Shown here in pieces: positions 35,651-47,243 of a stretch of DNA of 64,000 nt. Within the stretch, counting starts at the first letter, position 1. Every line of letters begins with the position of its first letter. The notes under the pieces were generated by a model. That model did not search any database. It saw only the letters and a program-made list of their open reading frames with translations, and had not been told where the DNA came from. The DNA is from Enterobacter asburiae. GTDB lineage: Bacteria > Pseudomonadota > Gammaproteobacteria > Enterobacterales > Enterobacteriaceae. Both the position numbers and the translations under genes were made by a program. The stretch is taken from the NCBI RefSeq assembly GCF_021440515.1, contig NZ_JAKCMV010000009.1:1-64000 (forward strand). Direction: 5' to 3'.

Positions 35651-35706
35651 AAAAATCGACTGGTTAACCTGGTACTCTCTCCGACCAGGAAGGCCAGTCG
35701 TTTTTA
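35651..35706 (+). terminator. lpxC terminator
   Basis: A long two-part hairpin: the outer CGACTGG (35657-35663) pairs with CCAGTCG (35694-35700) and the inner CCTGGT pairs with ACCAGG. TTTTTATTT follows. It closes the 16-gene dcw cluster. Confidence 0.88.
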
Positions 35707-35878
35707 TTTGTACCTTTTGCCAGGTGTAGAAAACCTGCGCGTTCGCTGCATTCTTGACCGTTTTTCCCCGCTGTAATACGTCATTCCTGCTGCTGTACTT
35801 GGGCTTTAGTGGTAATATTTGGGCGCTAAAAAAAATAACTGAACTCAGCCTCAATGGCTGGCTAATCGGGTGGAGCAA

Positions 35879-36382
35879 GTGAGCGGAATACTGACGCGCT
35901 GGCGACAATTTGGCAGACGTTACTTCTGGCCGCATCTCTTATTGGGGATGGTCGCGGCAAGTCTCGGCTTGCCTGTGCTCAGCAACAGCGCGGAAGCCGC
36001 TGCACCGACCAGGACTACCACCACAAAGCACGATCTCTCTACGCGGGTTAATTTTACTAACCTCGCGCTGCTGGAAGCCAACCGCCGTCCAAACTTCTCG
36101 GTTGATTACTGGCACCAGCACGCCATCCGCACCGTTATCCGTCATCTCTCCTTTGCGATGGCACCGCAGGCAATGCCTGTTGCAGAAGAAACTCTGCCGG
36201 TTCAGGCACATCATCTCGCGCTGCTGGACACCCTAAATACGCTGCTGACGCAGGATTTGCAACCGCCTGTCGTCGTTCGCCAGCAGGCAAAAACCGATTT
36301 TGTTTCCCCTCATGCCTTTATCGTATCCGCATGGTTAAGCCAGGTTCATGGCATCCGTGCCGGGCCTCAACGCCTCAGCTAA
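35879..36382 (+). CDS. secM: SecA translation regulator SecM
   Basis: Secretion monitor: a short exported protein whose arrest peptide stalls its ribosome until SecA pulls on it, unmasking the secA ribosome site. 167 residues from the GTG at 35879 ([11 protein letters not shown]), the E. coli start; another GTG at 35870 is possible. It has a long signal peptide (through about residue 38) and a C-terminal arrest motif. Spacing F-4-W-5-GIRAGP is exactly preserved, but the residues between differ ([17 protein letters not shown]), including Leu for the usual Ile after Trp. The middle segment is poorly conserved, as is common. Confidence 0.93.
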   Translation: MSGILTRWRQFGRRYFWPHLLLGMVAASLGLPVLSNSAEAAAPTRTTTTKHDLSTRVNFTNLALLEANRRPNFSVDYWHQHAIRTVIRHLSFAMAPQAMPVAEETLPVQAHHLALLDTLNTLLTQDLQPPVVVRQQAKTDFVSPHAFIVSAWLSQVHGIRAGPQRLS

Positions 36383-36441
36383 ATTAACGCTTTTTCAATA
36401 CTTTAATTTATCTGCCCGTCTGGGACGTTTGAGAATTTATT

Positions 36442-39147
36442 ATGCTAATCAAATTATTAACCAAAGTTTTCGGTAGTCGTAACGATCGTACTCTGCGCCG
36501 TATGCGCAAGGCTGTTGCTGTGATCAACGGCATGGAACCTGCAATGGAAAAGCTCTCTGATGATGAGCTGAAAGCCAAAACCGTTGAGTTCCGCGCACGT
36601 CTGGAAAAAGGTGAAACCTTAGAAAGCCTGATCCCTGAAGCCTTTGCCGTGGTGCGTGAAGCGAGTAAGCGCGTGTTCGGTATGCGTCACTTCGACGTTC
36701 AGCTGCTGGGCGGCATGGTCCTGAACGAACGTTGCATCGCGGAAATGCGTACTGGTGAAGGTAAAACCCTGACCGCAACGCTGCCTGCCTATCTGAACGC
36801 GCTGACTGGCAAGGGCGTACACGTGGTTACCGTCAACGACTATCTGGCCCAGCGTGACGCCGAAAACAACCGTCCGCTGTTCGAATTCCTGGGGCTGACC
36901 GTCGGTATCAACATGTCCGGTCTGCCAGCGCCAGCTAAGCGTGAAGCGTATAACGCCGACATCACCTACGGTACAAACAACGAATACGGCTTTGACTACC
37001 TGCGTGACAACATGGCGTTCAGCCCTGAAGAGCGCGTACAGCGCAAACTGCACTATGCGCTGGTGGATGAGGTTGACTCCATCCTTATCGACGAAGCGCG
37101 TACCCCGCTGATCATCTCCGGCCCGGCTGAAGACAGCTCCGAGATGTACCGTAAAGTCGACAAAATCATTCCGCACCTGCTGCGTCAGGAGAAAGAAGAC
37201 TCCGACACCTTCCAGGGTGAAGGCCACTTCTCCGTAGATGAAAAAGCGCGCCAGGTGAACCTGACAGAACGCGGTCTGGTGCAAATTGAAGAGCTGCTGG
37301 TTGAGCAGGGCATTATGGAAGAGGGCGAGTCTCTGTACTCACCGACCAACATCATGCTGATGCACCACGTCACGGCGGCACTGCGCGCGCACGCGCTGTT
37401 TACCCGCGACGTGGATTACATCGTTAAAGACGGCGAAGTCATCATCGTTGATGAACACACCGGCCGTACCATGCAGGGCCGTCGCTGGTCCGATGGTCTG
37501 CACCAGGCTGTGGAAGCCAAAGAAGGCGTTGATATTCAAAACGAAAACCAGACGCTGGCATCCATCACCTTCCAGAACTACTTCCGTCTGTACGAGAAGC
37601 TGGCTGGTATGACCGGTACCGCAGATACCGAAGCGTTTGAATTTAGCTCCATCTACAAACTGGATACCGTGGTGGTTCCAACTAACCGTCCGATGATCCG
37701 TAAGGATATGCCGGATCTGGTTTACATGACCGAAGCGGAAAAAATTCAGGCCATTATTGAAGATATTCGCGACCGTACCGCTGCTGGCCAGCCGGTGCTG
37801 GTGGGTACTATCTCCATCGAGAAATCCGAAGTGGTTTCCAACGAGCTGACCAAAGCGGGTATTAAGCACAACGTACTGAACGCCAAGTTCCACGCGAAAG
37901 AAGCGGATATCGTTGCACAGGCGGGTTATCCGGGTGCGGTAACCATCGCGACCAACATGGCGGGTCGTGGTACGGACATTATGCTCGGCGGTAGCTGGCA
38001 GGCAGAAGTGGCTGAACTGGAAGACCCAACCCCAGAACAGATCGCCCAGATCAAAGCCGACTGGCAGGTTCGTCACGATGCGGTTCTGGCGTCCGGCGGT
38101 CTGCACATCATTGGTACCGAGCGTCACGAATCTCGTCGTATTGATAACCAGCTGCGCGGTCGTGCGGGTCGTCAGGGTGATGCCGGTTCTTCCCGCTTCT
38201 ACCTGTCTATGGAAGATGCGCTGATGCGTATTTTCGCCTCTGACCGCGTGTCCGGCATGATGCGTAAACTGGGTATGAAGCCAGGCGAAGCGATTGAGCA
38301 CCCGTGGGTGACCAAAGCTATTGCTAACGCACAGCGTAAAGTAGAAAGCCGCAACTTTGATATTCGTAAACAGCTGCTTGAGTACGATGATGTGGCGAAC
38401 GACCAGCGTCGCGCTATCTACACCCAGCGTAACGAGCTGCTCGACGTGTCCGACGTGAGCGAAACCATCAACAGCATCCGTGAAGATGTCTTCAAAGCGA
38501 CCATTGATGGCCACATTCCACCGCAGTCTCTGGAAGAGATGTGGGATATTGAAGGCCTTCAGGAGCGACTGAAAAACGACTTCGACCTTGAACTGCCAAT
38601 CAAAGAGTGGCTGGACAAAGAGCCGGAACTGCACGAAGAAACCCTGCGTGAACGTATCTTCGAAACCGCGCTGGAAGTGTACAAGCGTAAAGAAGAAGTG
38701 GTTGGCGAAGAGATGATGCGTCACTTCGAAAAAGGCGTGATGCTGCAAACGCTGGACTCCCTGTGGAAAGAGCACCTGGCGGCGATGGACTACCTGCGTC
38801 AGGGTATCCACCTGCGCGGCTACGCGCAGAAAGATCCTAAGCAGGAGTACAAGCGTGAGTCCTTCGCCATGTTCGCTTCTATGCTGGAGTCGCTGAAGTA
38901 TGAAGTGATCAGCACCCTGAGCAAGGTTCAGGTGCGCATGCCGGAAGAAGTTGAAGCGATGGAGCAGCAGCGTCGTGAAGAAGCTGAGCGCCTGGCGCAG
39001 ATGCAGCAGCTGAGCCACCAGACAGACGAAAGCGAAGCCGCTGAGGCCATCGCGGCGCAGACCGGCGAGCGTAAGGTTGGACGTAACGATCCGTGCCCAT
39101 GCGGTTCCGGTAAAAAATACAAAGCGTGCCACGGCCGTCTGAGCTAA
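36442..39147 (+). CDS. secA: preprotein translocase ATPase SecA
   Basis: Motor that drives unfolded proteins through SecYEG. 901 residues. Walker A is in [14 protein letters not shown] near 102-115, the DEAD-like [16 protein letters not shown] near 208-223, the C-terminal helicase motif GTDIMLGG near 510 and the [18 protein letters not shown] motif near 575-592. The end carries the zinc-binding [14 protein letters not shown] tail that contacts SecB. It lies 59 nt after secM, whose arrest controls its translation. Confidence 0.98.
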   Translation: MLIKLLTKVFGSRNDRTLRRMRKAVAVINGMEPAMEKLSDDELKAKTVEFRARLEKGETLESLIPEAFAVVREASKRVFGMRHFDVQLLGGMVLNERCIAEMRTGEGKTLTATLPAYLNALTGKGVHVVTVNDYLAQRDAENNRPLFEFLGLTVGINMSGLPAPAKREAYNADITYGTNNEYGFDYLRDNMAFSPEERVQRKLHYALVDEVDSILIDEARTPLIISGPAEDSSEMYRKVDKIIPHLLRQEKEDSDTFQGEGHFSVDEKARQVNLTERGLVQIEELLVEQGIMEEGESLYSPTNIMLMHHVTAALRAHALFTRDVDYIVKDGEVIIVDEHTGRTMQGRRWSDGLHQAVEAKEGVDIQNENQTLASITFQNYFRLYEKLAGMTGTADTEAFEFSSIYKLDTVVVPTNRPMIRKDMPDLVYMTEAEKIQAIIEDIRDRTAAGQPVLVGTISIEKSEVVSNELTKAGIKHNVLNAKFHAKEADIVAQAGYPGAVTIATNMAGRGTDIMLGGSWQAEVAELEDPTPEQIAQIKADWQVRHDAVLASGGLHIIGTERHESRRIDNQLRGRAGRQGDAGSSRFYLSMEDALMRIFASDRVSGMMRKLGMKPGEAIEHPWVTKAIANAQRKVESRNFDIRKQLLEYDDVANDQRRAIYTQRNELLDVSDVSETINSIREDVFKATIDGHIPPQSLEEMWDIEGLQERLKNDFDLELPIKEWLDKEPELHEETLRERIFETALEVYKRKEEVVGEEMMRHFEKGVMLQTLDSLWKEHLAAMDYLRQGIHLRGYAQKDPKQEYKRESFAMFASMLESLKYEVISTLSKVQVRMPEEVEAMEQQRREEAERLAQMQQLSHQTDESEAAEAIAAQTGERKVGRNDPCPCGSGKKYKACHGRLS

Positions 39148-39162
39148 CAGCATCACAAACAG

Positions 39163-39190
39163 AAAAGGCGCAGATATCTGCGCCTTTTTT
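39163..39190 (+). terminator. secA terminator
   Basis: An 18-bp perfect palindrome GGCGCAGATATCTGCGCC (39167-39184) is followed by six T and preceded by four A. Despite it, mutT starts only 15 nt downstream, so mutT RNA is likely made by read-through or secM-secA co-transcription, as in E. coli. Confidence 0.85.
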
Positions 39191-39204
39191 ATGGAAGAGA
39201 TACG

Positions 39205-39597
39205 ATGAAAACACTGCAAATCGCCGTCGGGATTATTCGCAATCCGCAAAACCAAATCTTTATCACCCAGCGCGCTGCCGATGCCCATATGGCAAATAAG
39301 TGGGAGTTCCCCGGCGGAAAAATAGAGTCAGGTGAAACGCCGGAACAGGCGCTGGTTCGCGAACTGGAAGAAGAGGTGGGGATCACTCCGGTGGGCGCGA
39401 CGCTTTTTGACAAACTGGAGTATCAGTTTCCCGATCGCCACATCACCTTATGGTTCTGGATGGTAGAAAACTGGCAGGGAGAACCCTGGGGAAAAGAGGG
39501 GCAGCCGGGTAACTGGGTTGAACTCAAGGCCACCGACGCTGAAAAATTCCCGCCGGCCAATGAGCCTGTGATCCTGAAGCTGGTTGGTCAGCAGTAG
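39205..39597 (+). CDS. mutT: 8-oxo-dGTP diphosphatase MutT
   Basis: Nudix hydrolase that cleanses the nucleotide pool of 8-oxo-dGTP and so prevents A:T to C:G transversions. 130 residues. The Nudix box GX5EX7REUXEEXGU is complete at 38-60 (GKIESGETPEQALVRELEEE region). The ATG at 39205 follows GAAGAG. It converges with yacG. Confidence 0.97.
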   Translation: MKTLQIAVGIIRNPQNQIFITQRAADAHMANKWEFPGGKIESGETPEQALVRELEEEVGITPVGATLFDKLEYQFPDRHITLWFWMVENWQGEPWGKEGQPGNWVELKATDAEKFPPANEPVILKLVGQQ

Positions 39598-39626
39598 GCC
39601 TGCTAAGCGAAGCGCCAGCAGGCTTT
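39598..39626. terminator. mutT-yacG convergent hairpin
   Basis: GCCTGCT (39598-39604) pairs with AGCAGGC (39617-39623) with a 12-nt loop and a TTT tail. It lies between two convergent genes and likely serves mutT; the U-tract is short. Confidence 0.55.
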
Positions 39627-39631
39627 ACCGA

Positions 39632-39826
39632 TTACTGCTGGCTTTCACTCCAGTCATCGGTGTCAGAGAGATCGCCTTCGCTTGGAATGCGCTTCTCTTC
39701 TGCCGCCCACTCGCCAAGATCGATTAACTGGCAACGCTTGCAGCAAAACGGGCGAAACGGGCTCACTTCACCCCAGACCACGGTTTTGCCACAGGTTGGG
39801 CAACTTACGGTTGTGACTTCAGACAT
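39632..39826 (-). CDS. yacG: DNA gyrase inhibitor YacG
   Basis: Small zinc protein reported to bind GyrB and inhibit gyrase. 64 residues from the ATG at 39826, which has AAGGAG 5 nt upstream; an in-frame TTG one codon earlier is less likely. Zinc ligands Cys9, Cys12, Cys28 and Cys32 are in CPTCG and CCKRC, with an extra Cys next to the third. The acidic tail is typical. Last gene of coaE-zapD-yacG. Confidence 0.95.
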   Translation of the reverse strand: MSEVTTVSCPTCGKTVVWGEVSPFRPFCCKRCQLIDLGEWAAEEKRIPSEGDLSDTDDWSESQQ

Positions 39827-39835
39827 CAAAACTCC

Positions 39836-40579
39836 TTAACAGCAGGCCAGCTCGAAATCGAGGCGTTCCGGTACGGTGCCATTTTCGCTATCGAGAGGCA
39901 TAAATCTAATCGCAAAACGGCTCTTATGACCGGAAATTTGCGGGTAAAGCTGATCGCTAAGTGACAGATTCAGACGCAGCAGATCGGCGTCGTCACCGTT
40001 ATCCTGGTAAAAACCATTCAGACTGGTTTGCTTGCGGAAAGGCGCGGAATTGCGCACCAGGTCAAGGATCAGCGAGAGCGCCTGATTCATCGGATCAAGG
40101 CTTTCGAGCCAGCTGCTCACCTGTGCATCACGCCGCGCTTGCGGCATATGCAGCCACATGTGGAGCGTTGGCAGATCGAAGCTACAGCACCCGCCTGGAA
40201 TGCTCAGACGCTGACGAACCAGCGCGATCAGACGGTCTTCGCGCAGGAATTGCCCGACGCGCGGAGCGGCCATCAAAATATTGCTGCTGGCTTTCAGCTG
40301 CTGGCGAAGCGCGTCAATGCGGCTCTGATCGACACCCGGGACTTCGTTCCAGGCTTGCAGCTTACGCTGCTGGCGCTCCAGCTCTTTCAATAATTCAGTG
40401 CGGACGTCACCGCGTTCAACAACGTCCAGCAGGTCGCCGACGTTGCGGAAAAAATGCAGCGCGGTGGCATGGTCGTTAACGGGCAGATGCCGGGAAAGCT
40501 GTTGAATTAAAAATTCGATGCGCAGCCAGGTGCGCATTTTTTCGTTAAGCGGGTGCTCAAAAAGGATATGAGTAGACAT
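39836..40579 (-). CDS. zapD: cell division protein ZapD
   Basis: Binds the FtsZ C-terminal tail and bundles protofilaments. 247 residues, helical N-terminal domain and beta C-terminal domain, matching the E. coli protein (formerly yacF). The start overlaps the coaE stop by one base (TAATG). The placement near ftsZ is conserved. Confidence 0.95.
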   Translation of the reverse strand: MSTHILFEHPLNEKMRTWLRIEFLIQQLSRHLPVNDHATALHFFRNVGDLLDVVERGDVRTELLKELERQQRKLQAWNEVPGVDQSRIDALRQQLKASSNILMAAPRVGQFLREDRLIALVRQRLSIPGGCCSFDLPTLHMWLHMPQARRDAQVSSWLESLDPMNQALSLILDLVRNSAPFRKQTSLNGFYQDNGDDADLLRLNLSLSDQLYPQISGHKSRFAIRFMPLDSENGTVPERLDFELACC

Positions 40580-41199
40580 TATGGTTTTTCCTGTGCAACG
40601 GCCTGCGCGGCGAACGTCAGATACTGCTCGTGCAGACGGGCAACATCCGATGCGATAGCATCTGGTGCGCCGTTATTATCAATAACATCATCCGCGACAG
40701 CAAGGCGGGCTTCACGCGTTGCCTGCGCAGCAAGAATTTGTTCGGCATGTTCTCGCGAGACATGGTCGCGAGCCATTGTTCGTTCGATCTGCGTTTCGGG
40801 GGAAACATCGATAACCAGAACCCGGTCGGCCTTTTTATGCAGCTGGTTTTCGACCAGCAGGGGCACGACCCACAGCATATAGGGCGAAGTGGCTTCAGCC
40901 ATTTGACGCTGCGTTTCCTGGTGGATAATGGGGTGGAGCAGGGCGTTTAGCCAGACTTTTTCTGACGAATCAGAAAATATCCGTTCCCTGAGCTGGCGGC
41001 GATTGAGCGTGCCATCATTATTTACGATAGCACTGCCAAAATGCGCTTCGATGGCTTTTAACGCGGGTGTATTTGGCTCTACCACCTGACGGGCAATAAT
41101 ATCGGCATCAATAATTGAGATACCCAGACGAGAAAATGCGTCCGCGACGGTGCTTTTTCCACTACCGATACCGCCGGTTAATGCAACGATGTACCCCAT
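40579..41199 (-). CDS. coaE: dephospho-CoA kinase CoaE
   Basis: Last step of coenzyme A synthesis: phosphorylates the 3' hydroxyl of dephospho-CoA. 206 residues. The P-loop [14 protein letters not shown] is at 9-22, followed by the [13 protein letters not shown] substrate region and [17 protein letters not shown]. First gene of the coaE-zapD-yacG operon and divergent from guaC. Confidence 0.96.
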   Translation of the reverse strand: MGYIVALTGGIGSGKSTVADAFSRLGISIIDADIIARQVVEPNTPALKAIEAHFGSAIVNNDGTLNRRQLRERIFSDSSEKVWLNALLHPIIHQETQRQMAEATSPYMLWVVPLLVENQLHKKADRVLVIDVSPETQIERTMARDHVSREHAEQILAAQATREARLAVADDVIDNNGAPDAIASDVARLHEQYLTFAAQAVAQEKP

Positions 41200-41426
41200 T
41201 AAATCAAATCCTGGGAATTATTCATTATTGAAATCAATTGCTTAAATTTTAAACGTGGAGCGGTGAATGTTTGCCTCTCTTTACCTGCTTTTTGTCAGGT
41301 AAATTTATAGGATTGTAGCGTAAAAAAAGAGATTTTCGCAGTCTTGCGGAGCAGGTATTAGTGCGTATGATAGCGTCACTGGAGTTGTGCTTTTACTTTT
41401 TTGCCTCTAACCCCAGGAATCCGCAC

Positions 41427-42470
41427 ATGCGTATCGAAGAAGATCTGAAGTTAGGTTTCAAAGACGTTCTTATCCGCCCTAAACGCTCTACACTGAAAAG
41501 TCGCTCAGACGTTGAACTCGAACGTCAATTCACCTTCAAACATTCCGGTCAGACCTGGTCTGGTGTGCCGATTATTGCCGCTAACATGGACACCGTGGGC
41601 ACGTTCGAAATGGCTGCCGCGCTGGCGAAGTTCGACATCCTCACCGCTGTGCATAAGCACTACAGCCCGGAAGAGTGGAATGACTTTGTCGCTTCAGCTT
41701 CTGACGATGTGATTAAACACGCCGTGGTTTCCACCGGCACGTCCGATGCTGATTTCGCAAAAACGCAACAGATCCTGGCGGCCAACCCGGCGCTGACCTT
41801 CGTCTGCATCGACGTTGCGAATGGCTACTCTGAACACTTCGTGCAGTTCGTCAGCAAAGCGCGTGAAGCCTGGCCGACCAAAACCATCATCGCGGGCAAC
41901 GTGGTGACCGGCGAAATGTGTGAAGAGCTGATCCTCGCCGGTGCGGATATCGTGAAAGTCGGCATTGGTCCTGGCTCAGTCTGTACCACGCGTGTGAAAA
42001 CCGGCGTGGGTTATCCGCAGCTGTCTGCCGTCATCGAGTGCGCAGATGCCGCTCACGGCCTGGGCGGACAGATCATCAGTGACGGCGGCTGTACCACGCC
42101 TGGTGACGTAGCGAAAGCCTTCGGCGGCGGCGCTGACTTCGTCATGCTCGGCGGGATGCTGGCAGGCCACGAAGAGAGCGGCGGTACATTGGTCGAAGAG
42201 AACGGTGAAAAATTCATGCTCTTCTACGGTATGAGCTCTGAGTCTGCGATGAACCGTCATGTGGGCGGCGTGGCAAAATACCGCGCGGCAGAAGGAAAAA
42301 CTGTTAAGCTGCCTCTGCGCGGCCCGGTAGAAAATACCGCGCTCGATATCCTCGGCGGTCTGCGTTCAGCCTGTACCTACGTGGGCGCATCTCGCCTGAA
42401 AGAGCTGACCAAACGCACCACCTTTATCCGCGTTCAGGAACAAGAAAACCGCGTTTTCAACAGCCTGTAA
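41427..42470 (+). CDS. guaC: GMP reductase GuaC
   Basis: Converts GMP to IMP with NADPH, a purine salvage step. 347 residues from the ATG at 41427 ([11 protein letters not shown]), which follows CCAGGAAT. A longer frame from 41361 adds a non-family N-terminus and is rejected. The active-site Cys loop is [22 protein letters not shown] near 180-200, with the Gly-rich phosphate site [20 protein letters not shown]. Single gene divergent from coaE. Confidence 0.96.
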   Translation: MRIEEDLKLGFKDVLIRPKRSTLKSRSDVELERQFTFKHSGQTWSGVPIIAANMDTVGTFEMAAALAKFDILTAVHKHYSPEEWNDFVASASDDVIKHAVVSTGTSDADFAKTQQILAANPALTFVCIDVANGYSEHFVQFVSKAREAWPTKTIIAGNVVTGEMCEELILAGADIVKVGIGPGSVCTTRVKTGVGYPQLSAVIECADAAHGLGGQIISDGGCTTPGDVAKAFGGGADFVMLGGMLAGHEESGGTLVEENGEKFMLFYGMSSESAMNRHVGGVAKYRAAEGKTVKLPLRGPVENTALDILGGLRSACTYVGASRLKELTKRTTFIRVQEQENRVFNSL

Positions 42471-42479
42471 CGTCCTTTC

Positions 42480-42503
42480 GCTGGCGCATCCTCCTGCGCC
42501 AGC
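42480..42503. terminator. guaC-hofC convergent hairpin
   Basis: GCTGGCGCA (42480-42488) pairs perfectly with TGCGCCAGC (42495-42503) with a 6-nt loop. It fills the gap between the guaC and hofC stops. There is no U-tract on either strand, so termination would be weak or depend on other factors. Confidence 0.5.
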
Positions 42504-42504
42504 G

Positions 42505-43701
42505 CTATCCCGCACTCATGGCATCCCCCAGATTGAAAATCGGCAGGTACATCGCGACCACCAGCGTGCCGATGATTACTCCGGTCACCAGCAGCAATAC
42601 GGGCTCCAGCAGCGCCGCCAGACTATCTGCCATCTGAAAGGTTTGCTCGGTGTGGTGATGCGCCAGATTCTCTAGCATGATATCAAGCGCGCCGGACGCT
42701 TCGCCTGTGCGCACCAGCTGAACGCAGAGTGGGGTAAATACCGCCGCGTTCTGGAATGTTGACCAGACGGGCATGCCCCGTTCCACCTCTTCCCGCATCT
42801 TGCGGATTACGCTTTGCCAGTACGGGTTTACGGCGGCTTCTTCCGCGCTTTCCAGCCCCTCCAGAAAGGCGATACCCGCCTGCTGGGTTAGCGAGAGGAC
42901 GGTAAAGATCTGCCCCAGCTTTTGCCCTCGTGCCAGCACGCCCATCACCGGGAGCTGCAAAAGAACGCGTTGCGTTAGCCGTTGCCATTCGGCACGCCGT
43001 CGAAGGCTAAAAATCGCTGCAACAGGGATGAATAGGAGCCCGCTCATGGCCAGAGCCCACTCCTCGATAAAGCGTGCCAGCCCCATAACCGTCCGCGTGA
43101 GCAGCGGAAGCGGCGTATTGAAGGTTCTGTAGATAGCCGCAAATTCGGGCAAAACCAGCGTCACCATCGCCAGCACAAGCCCCACCGCAAGCATCAGGAC
43201 AATCAGCGGATAGCGCAGGGCTTTTTTCACTTTGGCATTCAGCAGCTGCTGAGATTTTTGCTGCTGCGCAAGCTGCCGACAGCAGGTTTCCAGCTTCCCC
43301 GTCTGCTCACCCGTTTTCACCATCGCAACGTACAGCGGGCTAAACACGTCCGGCCATTTTTGCAGCGCGGCGGAAAAGGAACAGCCTTCGCTGAGATCGT
43401 CCGCCAGGCTTTGCAAAAGCGCCTGCCACTGCGTCAACGGGTGCTGTTCGGCCAGCATGTGCAGGCTGTCTGACAGCGTCAGCCCCGCATGGAGCAGGGT
43501 CGCAAGCTGGCGAAAAAGATCGTAGCAGTGATGCGCCTGCCACCGGTGGCGGCGGGAGCTGCGGGTCAGCGTTAACGGGTGCAGCGCTTTGCGCATCAAT
43601 AGCGTGATTGCCGCTTCCCGACTGGCTGCCCACAGCGCGCCGCTTTGCCGTTCCCCTTCGGTGGTCAGCGCCCGCCAGCGCCAGAGGTGATTAGCCGCCA
43701 T
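42505..43701 (-). CDS. hofC: type IV pilin assembly platform protein HofC
   Basis: GspF/PilC-family inner-membrane platform for pilin assembly. 398 residues. Two copies of the GspF domain are visible: the first around 60-185 (FRQLATLLHAGLTLSDSLH) and the second around 265-390 (FTVLSLTQQAGIAFLEGLE). There are about three membrane helices. It overlaps hofB by 11 nt. Part of ppdD-hofB-hofC, whose products in E. coli make a type IV pilus-like apparatus that is rarely expressed. Confidence 0.94.
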   Translation of the reverse strand: MAANHLWRWRALTTEGERQSGALWAASREAAITLLMRKALHPLTLTRSSRRHRWQAHHCYDLFRQLATLLHAGLTLSDSLHMLAEQHPLTQWQALLQSLADDLSEGCSFSAALQKWPDVFSPLYVAMVKTGEQTGKLETCCRQLAQQQKSQQLLNAKVKKALRYPLIVLMLAVGLVLAMVTLVLPEFAAIYRTFNTPLPLLTRTVMGLARFIEEWALAMSGLLFIPVAAIFSLRRRAEWQRLTQRVLLQLPVMGVLARGQKLGQIFTVLSLTQQAGIAFLEGLESAEEAAVNPYWQSVIRKMREEVERGMPVWSTFQNAAVFTPLCVQLVRTGEASGALDIMLENLAHHHTEQTFQMADSLAALLEPVLLLVTGVIIGTLVVAMYLPIFNLGDAMSAG

Positions 43702-45082
43702 TGGGCATACCCAGCACGCGGATCAGCTCTTCAAGCGTGGTAAGGCCCTGCTCGACCGCCATACAGCCATGCTCAAACAGGGTCGTCATTCCGGTCTGCC
43801 GGGCGCTTGAGTTAATAACGTCAATCGCGGCACCGCTGGAAATCGCCTGCCGAAGCGGGTCATCAATGCTCAGCACCTCAAACAGCGCGACCCGGCCGTA
43901 GAAGCCGTGATAGCAGCGATCGCACCCCACTGGCTGCCAGTGAGGAAGTTCGCGCGACCAGATAGCTTTGGGTAAGGCCACCCGGCTTTGCCCCTCCTGT
44001 CGGCAGTGCGGACACAGACGGCGAACCAGCCTTTGCGAGATAACCAGCGAGAGCGCCGAAGCAATCATCCAGCGGGCGACGCCCATTTGTTGCAGGCGAA
44101 TAAGCGTTTCAGCCGTTGAGTTGGTATGCAGCGTGGAGAGCACCAGATGCCCGGTCTGCGAAGCATTAATGGCTATTTCAGCCGTTTCACCATCGCGGAT
44201 CTCTCCGACCATAATGATGTCCGGATCCTGACGTAACAGCGCCCGCAGCACGCTCTGAAAGGTGAGGCCGGCGCGCGGGTTTATCTGCGTCTGGTTCAGG
44301 CCGGTAAGGGGGATCTCGACGGGATCCTCGACGCTACAGATATTCACCTCCGGCGTGTTTCGGGCCTGCAAGGCGCTGTAGAGCGTTACGGTTTTACCGC
44401 TGCCCGTTGGCCCGGTCACGAGGATCAGTCCCTGCGGCTGGTAGAGCGCGCGGGTAAAGCGGGTCTGCTGATCGGTATTCATGCCCAGCAGCCCGATATC
44501 CAGCGCCTGGTTAACCTGTTGCAGCAGACGCAGCACAATTTTCTCACCGCCGTTACAGGGCAGGGTGGCGATACGAAAAGAGACCGGTTCGTTTGCCAGC
44601 TCAACGGTAAACTGTCCATCCTGCGGCAGGCGACGCTCCGCAATGTCGAGATTACCCAGCACCTTCAGCCGTGCGGCCAGCGATGTGGCTATCTCCGGCG
44701 AGAGGGGCGTCTGCGGATTGAGTACGCCATCAATGCGCAGGCGGATGTGACATGCGCTCCCGGTGGGTTCGATGTGAATATCGGACGCCCGCTGGCTTAA
44801 CGCCTGTAACAGCGTTCGGTTAAGAATATCCACCGCAGAGGCGGTGGTTGCGGCTGCGGGCAGATGGGACTGGGCGGCGAGCTTACGGTATTTTTCCATG
44901 CGCTCGCGGGTCCAGCATTCGATATCAATGCGCTTTTGGGTCGCGAAGCGCAGGGCCTCCATTAGCTCAGCGTCCGGACTGCCTACCACGGCGATGCTGA
45001 CCCGGTTAGCGTCGCTGGCGAGCAGCTGGGCCTGGTGGCGCTGGCAGAGCGCCATGAGTTGTTCTGGTTTCATCATCGGCAC
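43691..45082 (-). CDS. hofB: type IV pilin assembly ATPase HofB
   Basis: GspE/PilB-type secretion ATPase. 463 residues, close to E. coli. Walker A GPTGSGKTVTLYSAL lies near 227-241, followed by the Asp box VEDPVEIPL, Walker B DPDIIMVGEIRDGETAEIA and the His box TGHLVLSTLHTN. A tetracysteine zinc site is formed by CPHC and CDRC in the C-terminal part. It starts 3 nt after ppdD. Confidence 0.95.
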   Translation of the reverse strand: MPMMKPEQLMALCQRHQAQLLASDANRVSIAVVGSPDAELMEALRFATQKRIDIECWTRERMEKYRKLAAQSHLPAAATTASAVDILNRTLLQALSQRASDIHIEPTGSACHIRLRIDGVLNPQTPLSPEIATSLAARLKVLGNLDIAERRLPQDGQFTVELANEPVSFRIATLPCNGGEKIVLRLLQQVNQALDIGLLGMNTDQQTRFTRALYQPQGLILVTGPTGSGKTVTLYSALQARNTPEVNICSVEDPVEIPLTGLNQTQINPRAGLTFQSVLRALLRQDPDIIMVGEIRDGETAEIAINASQTGHLVLSTLHTNSTAETLIRLQQMGVARWMIASALSLVISQRLVRRLCPHCRQEGQSRVALPKAIWSRELPHWQPVGCDRCYHGFYGRVALFEVLSIDDPLRQAISSGAAIDVINSSARQTGMTTLFEHGCMAVEQGLTTLEELIRVLGMPNGG

Positions 45083-45085
45083 CTG

Positions 45086-45523
45086 CTACTTATTGTTGAA
45101 GCGGAAGATATCTTCGCAGGCCTGTTTTAGCGCGCTGTCGCTGGCGATGGTGCAGGCGCGCGTCCAGCCGGTGACGCCGTTGGCGTTTTCCCACTGCGGG
45201 GCAAGGCTCACCTCCAGTCCGTTAAGACTCTCCTGGCCGGTCAGAGAAATAGCGCCCTTCGACACGCTCAAGGCCGAAACGTAGCGGGATGTGGCCGGTG
45301 ACGGAATGCCGTTACTGCCGCCGTTGCAGCTGTCTATTCCGCCGCGCTCAAGGGCGCAGAGTTCGATAGCGGTGCGGTAAGGGATAACGGTTTGCAGCAT
45401 ATCCGTTAATGCGGCTTTTCGAAGATAGTTCTGGTAAGCGGGAATGCCTGCCGCGCTCAGAATGGCAATAATGCCAATGACCACCATCAGCTCAATGAGC
45501 GTGAATCCGTGTTGTTTGTTCAT
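45086..45523 (-). CDS. ppdD: prepilin PpdD (major type IV pilin)
   Basis: Major pilin subunit. 145 residues. The class III signal is exact: MNKQHG then FTLIELMVVIGII, with cleavage and methylation at Phe7 and Glu at +5. Two pairs of Cys in the globular domain (52, 61 region and C-terminal) should form disulfides. AAGGAGC precedes the ATG. First gene of the pilin assembly operon; its upstream neighbour nadC is on the same strand 175 nt away. Confidence 0.95.
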   Translation of the reverse strand: MNKQHGFTLIELMVVIGIIAILSAAGIPAYQNYLRKAALTDMLQTVIPYRTAIELCALERGGIDSCNGGSNGIPSPATSRYVSALSVSKGAISLTGQESLNGLEVSLAPQWENANGVTGWTRACTIASDSALKQACEDIFRFNNK

Positions 45524-45654
45524 ATCTGCTCCTTAGAAATCGTGGCGCTACTGTGGCAGCGAGAGGATGTTCAGACGAGCGGCAAAAAGGGAAACGTGAA
45601 GGCGCTTTCAGGGGTTTTTGGCGGTGTTGCAGAAAGGAACGGCAGGTTTGCGAG

Positions 45655-45692
45655 CAGGCTCGTATTTCCCCTCTCCGGGCGAGAGGGGAGCG
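45655..45692. repeat. palindrome between nadC and ppdD
   Basis: CCCCTCTCC and GAGAGGGG form a hairpin at 45668-45688 just after the nadC stop. The same C-rich core occurs at 214-236 next to thiQ, so this is probably another copy of a dispersed intergenic palindrome. No U-tract follows on the nadC strand. Confidence 0.5.
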
Positions 45693-45698
45693 CGGCCG

Positions 45699-47239
<1,541 letters not shown>

Positions 47240-47243
<4 letters not shown>

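Noticed and set aside
37339-39288. 649-codon minus-strand open frame opposite secA
   Set aside because: A shadow of a highly biased gene: secA on the plus strand is full length with all motifs, and the antisense product is rich in Phe, His and Gln without domain features.
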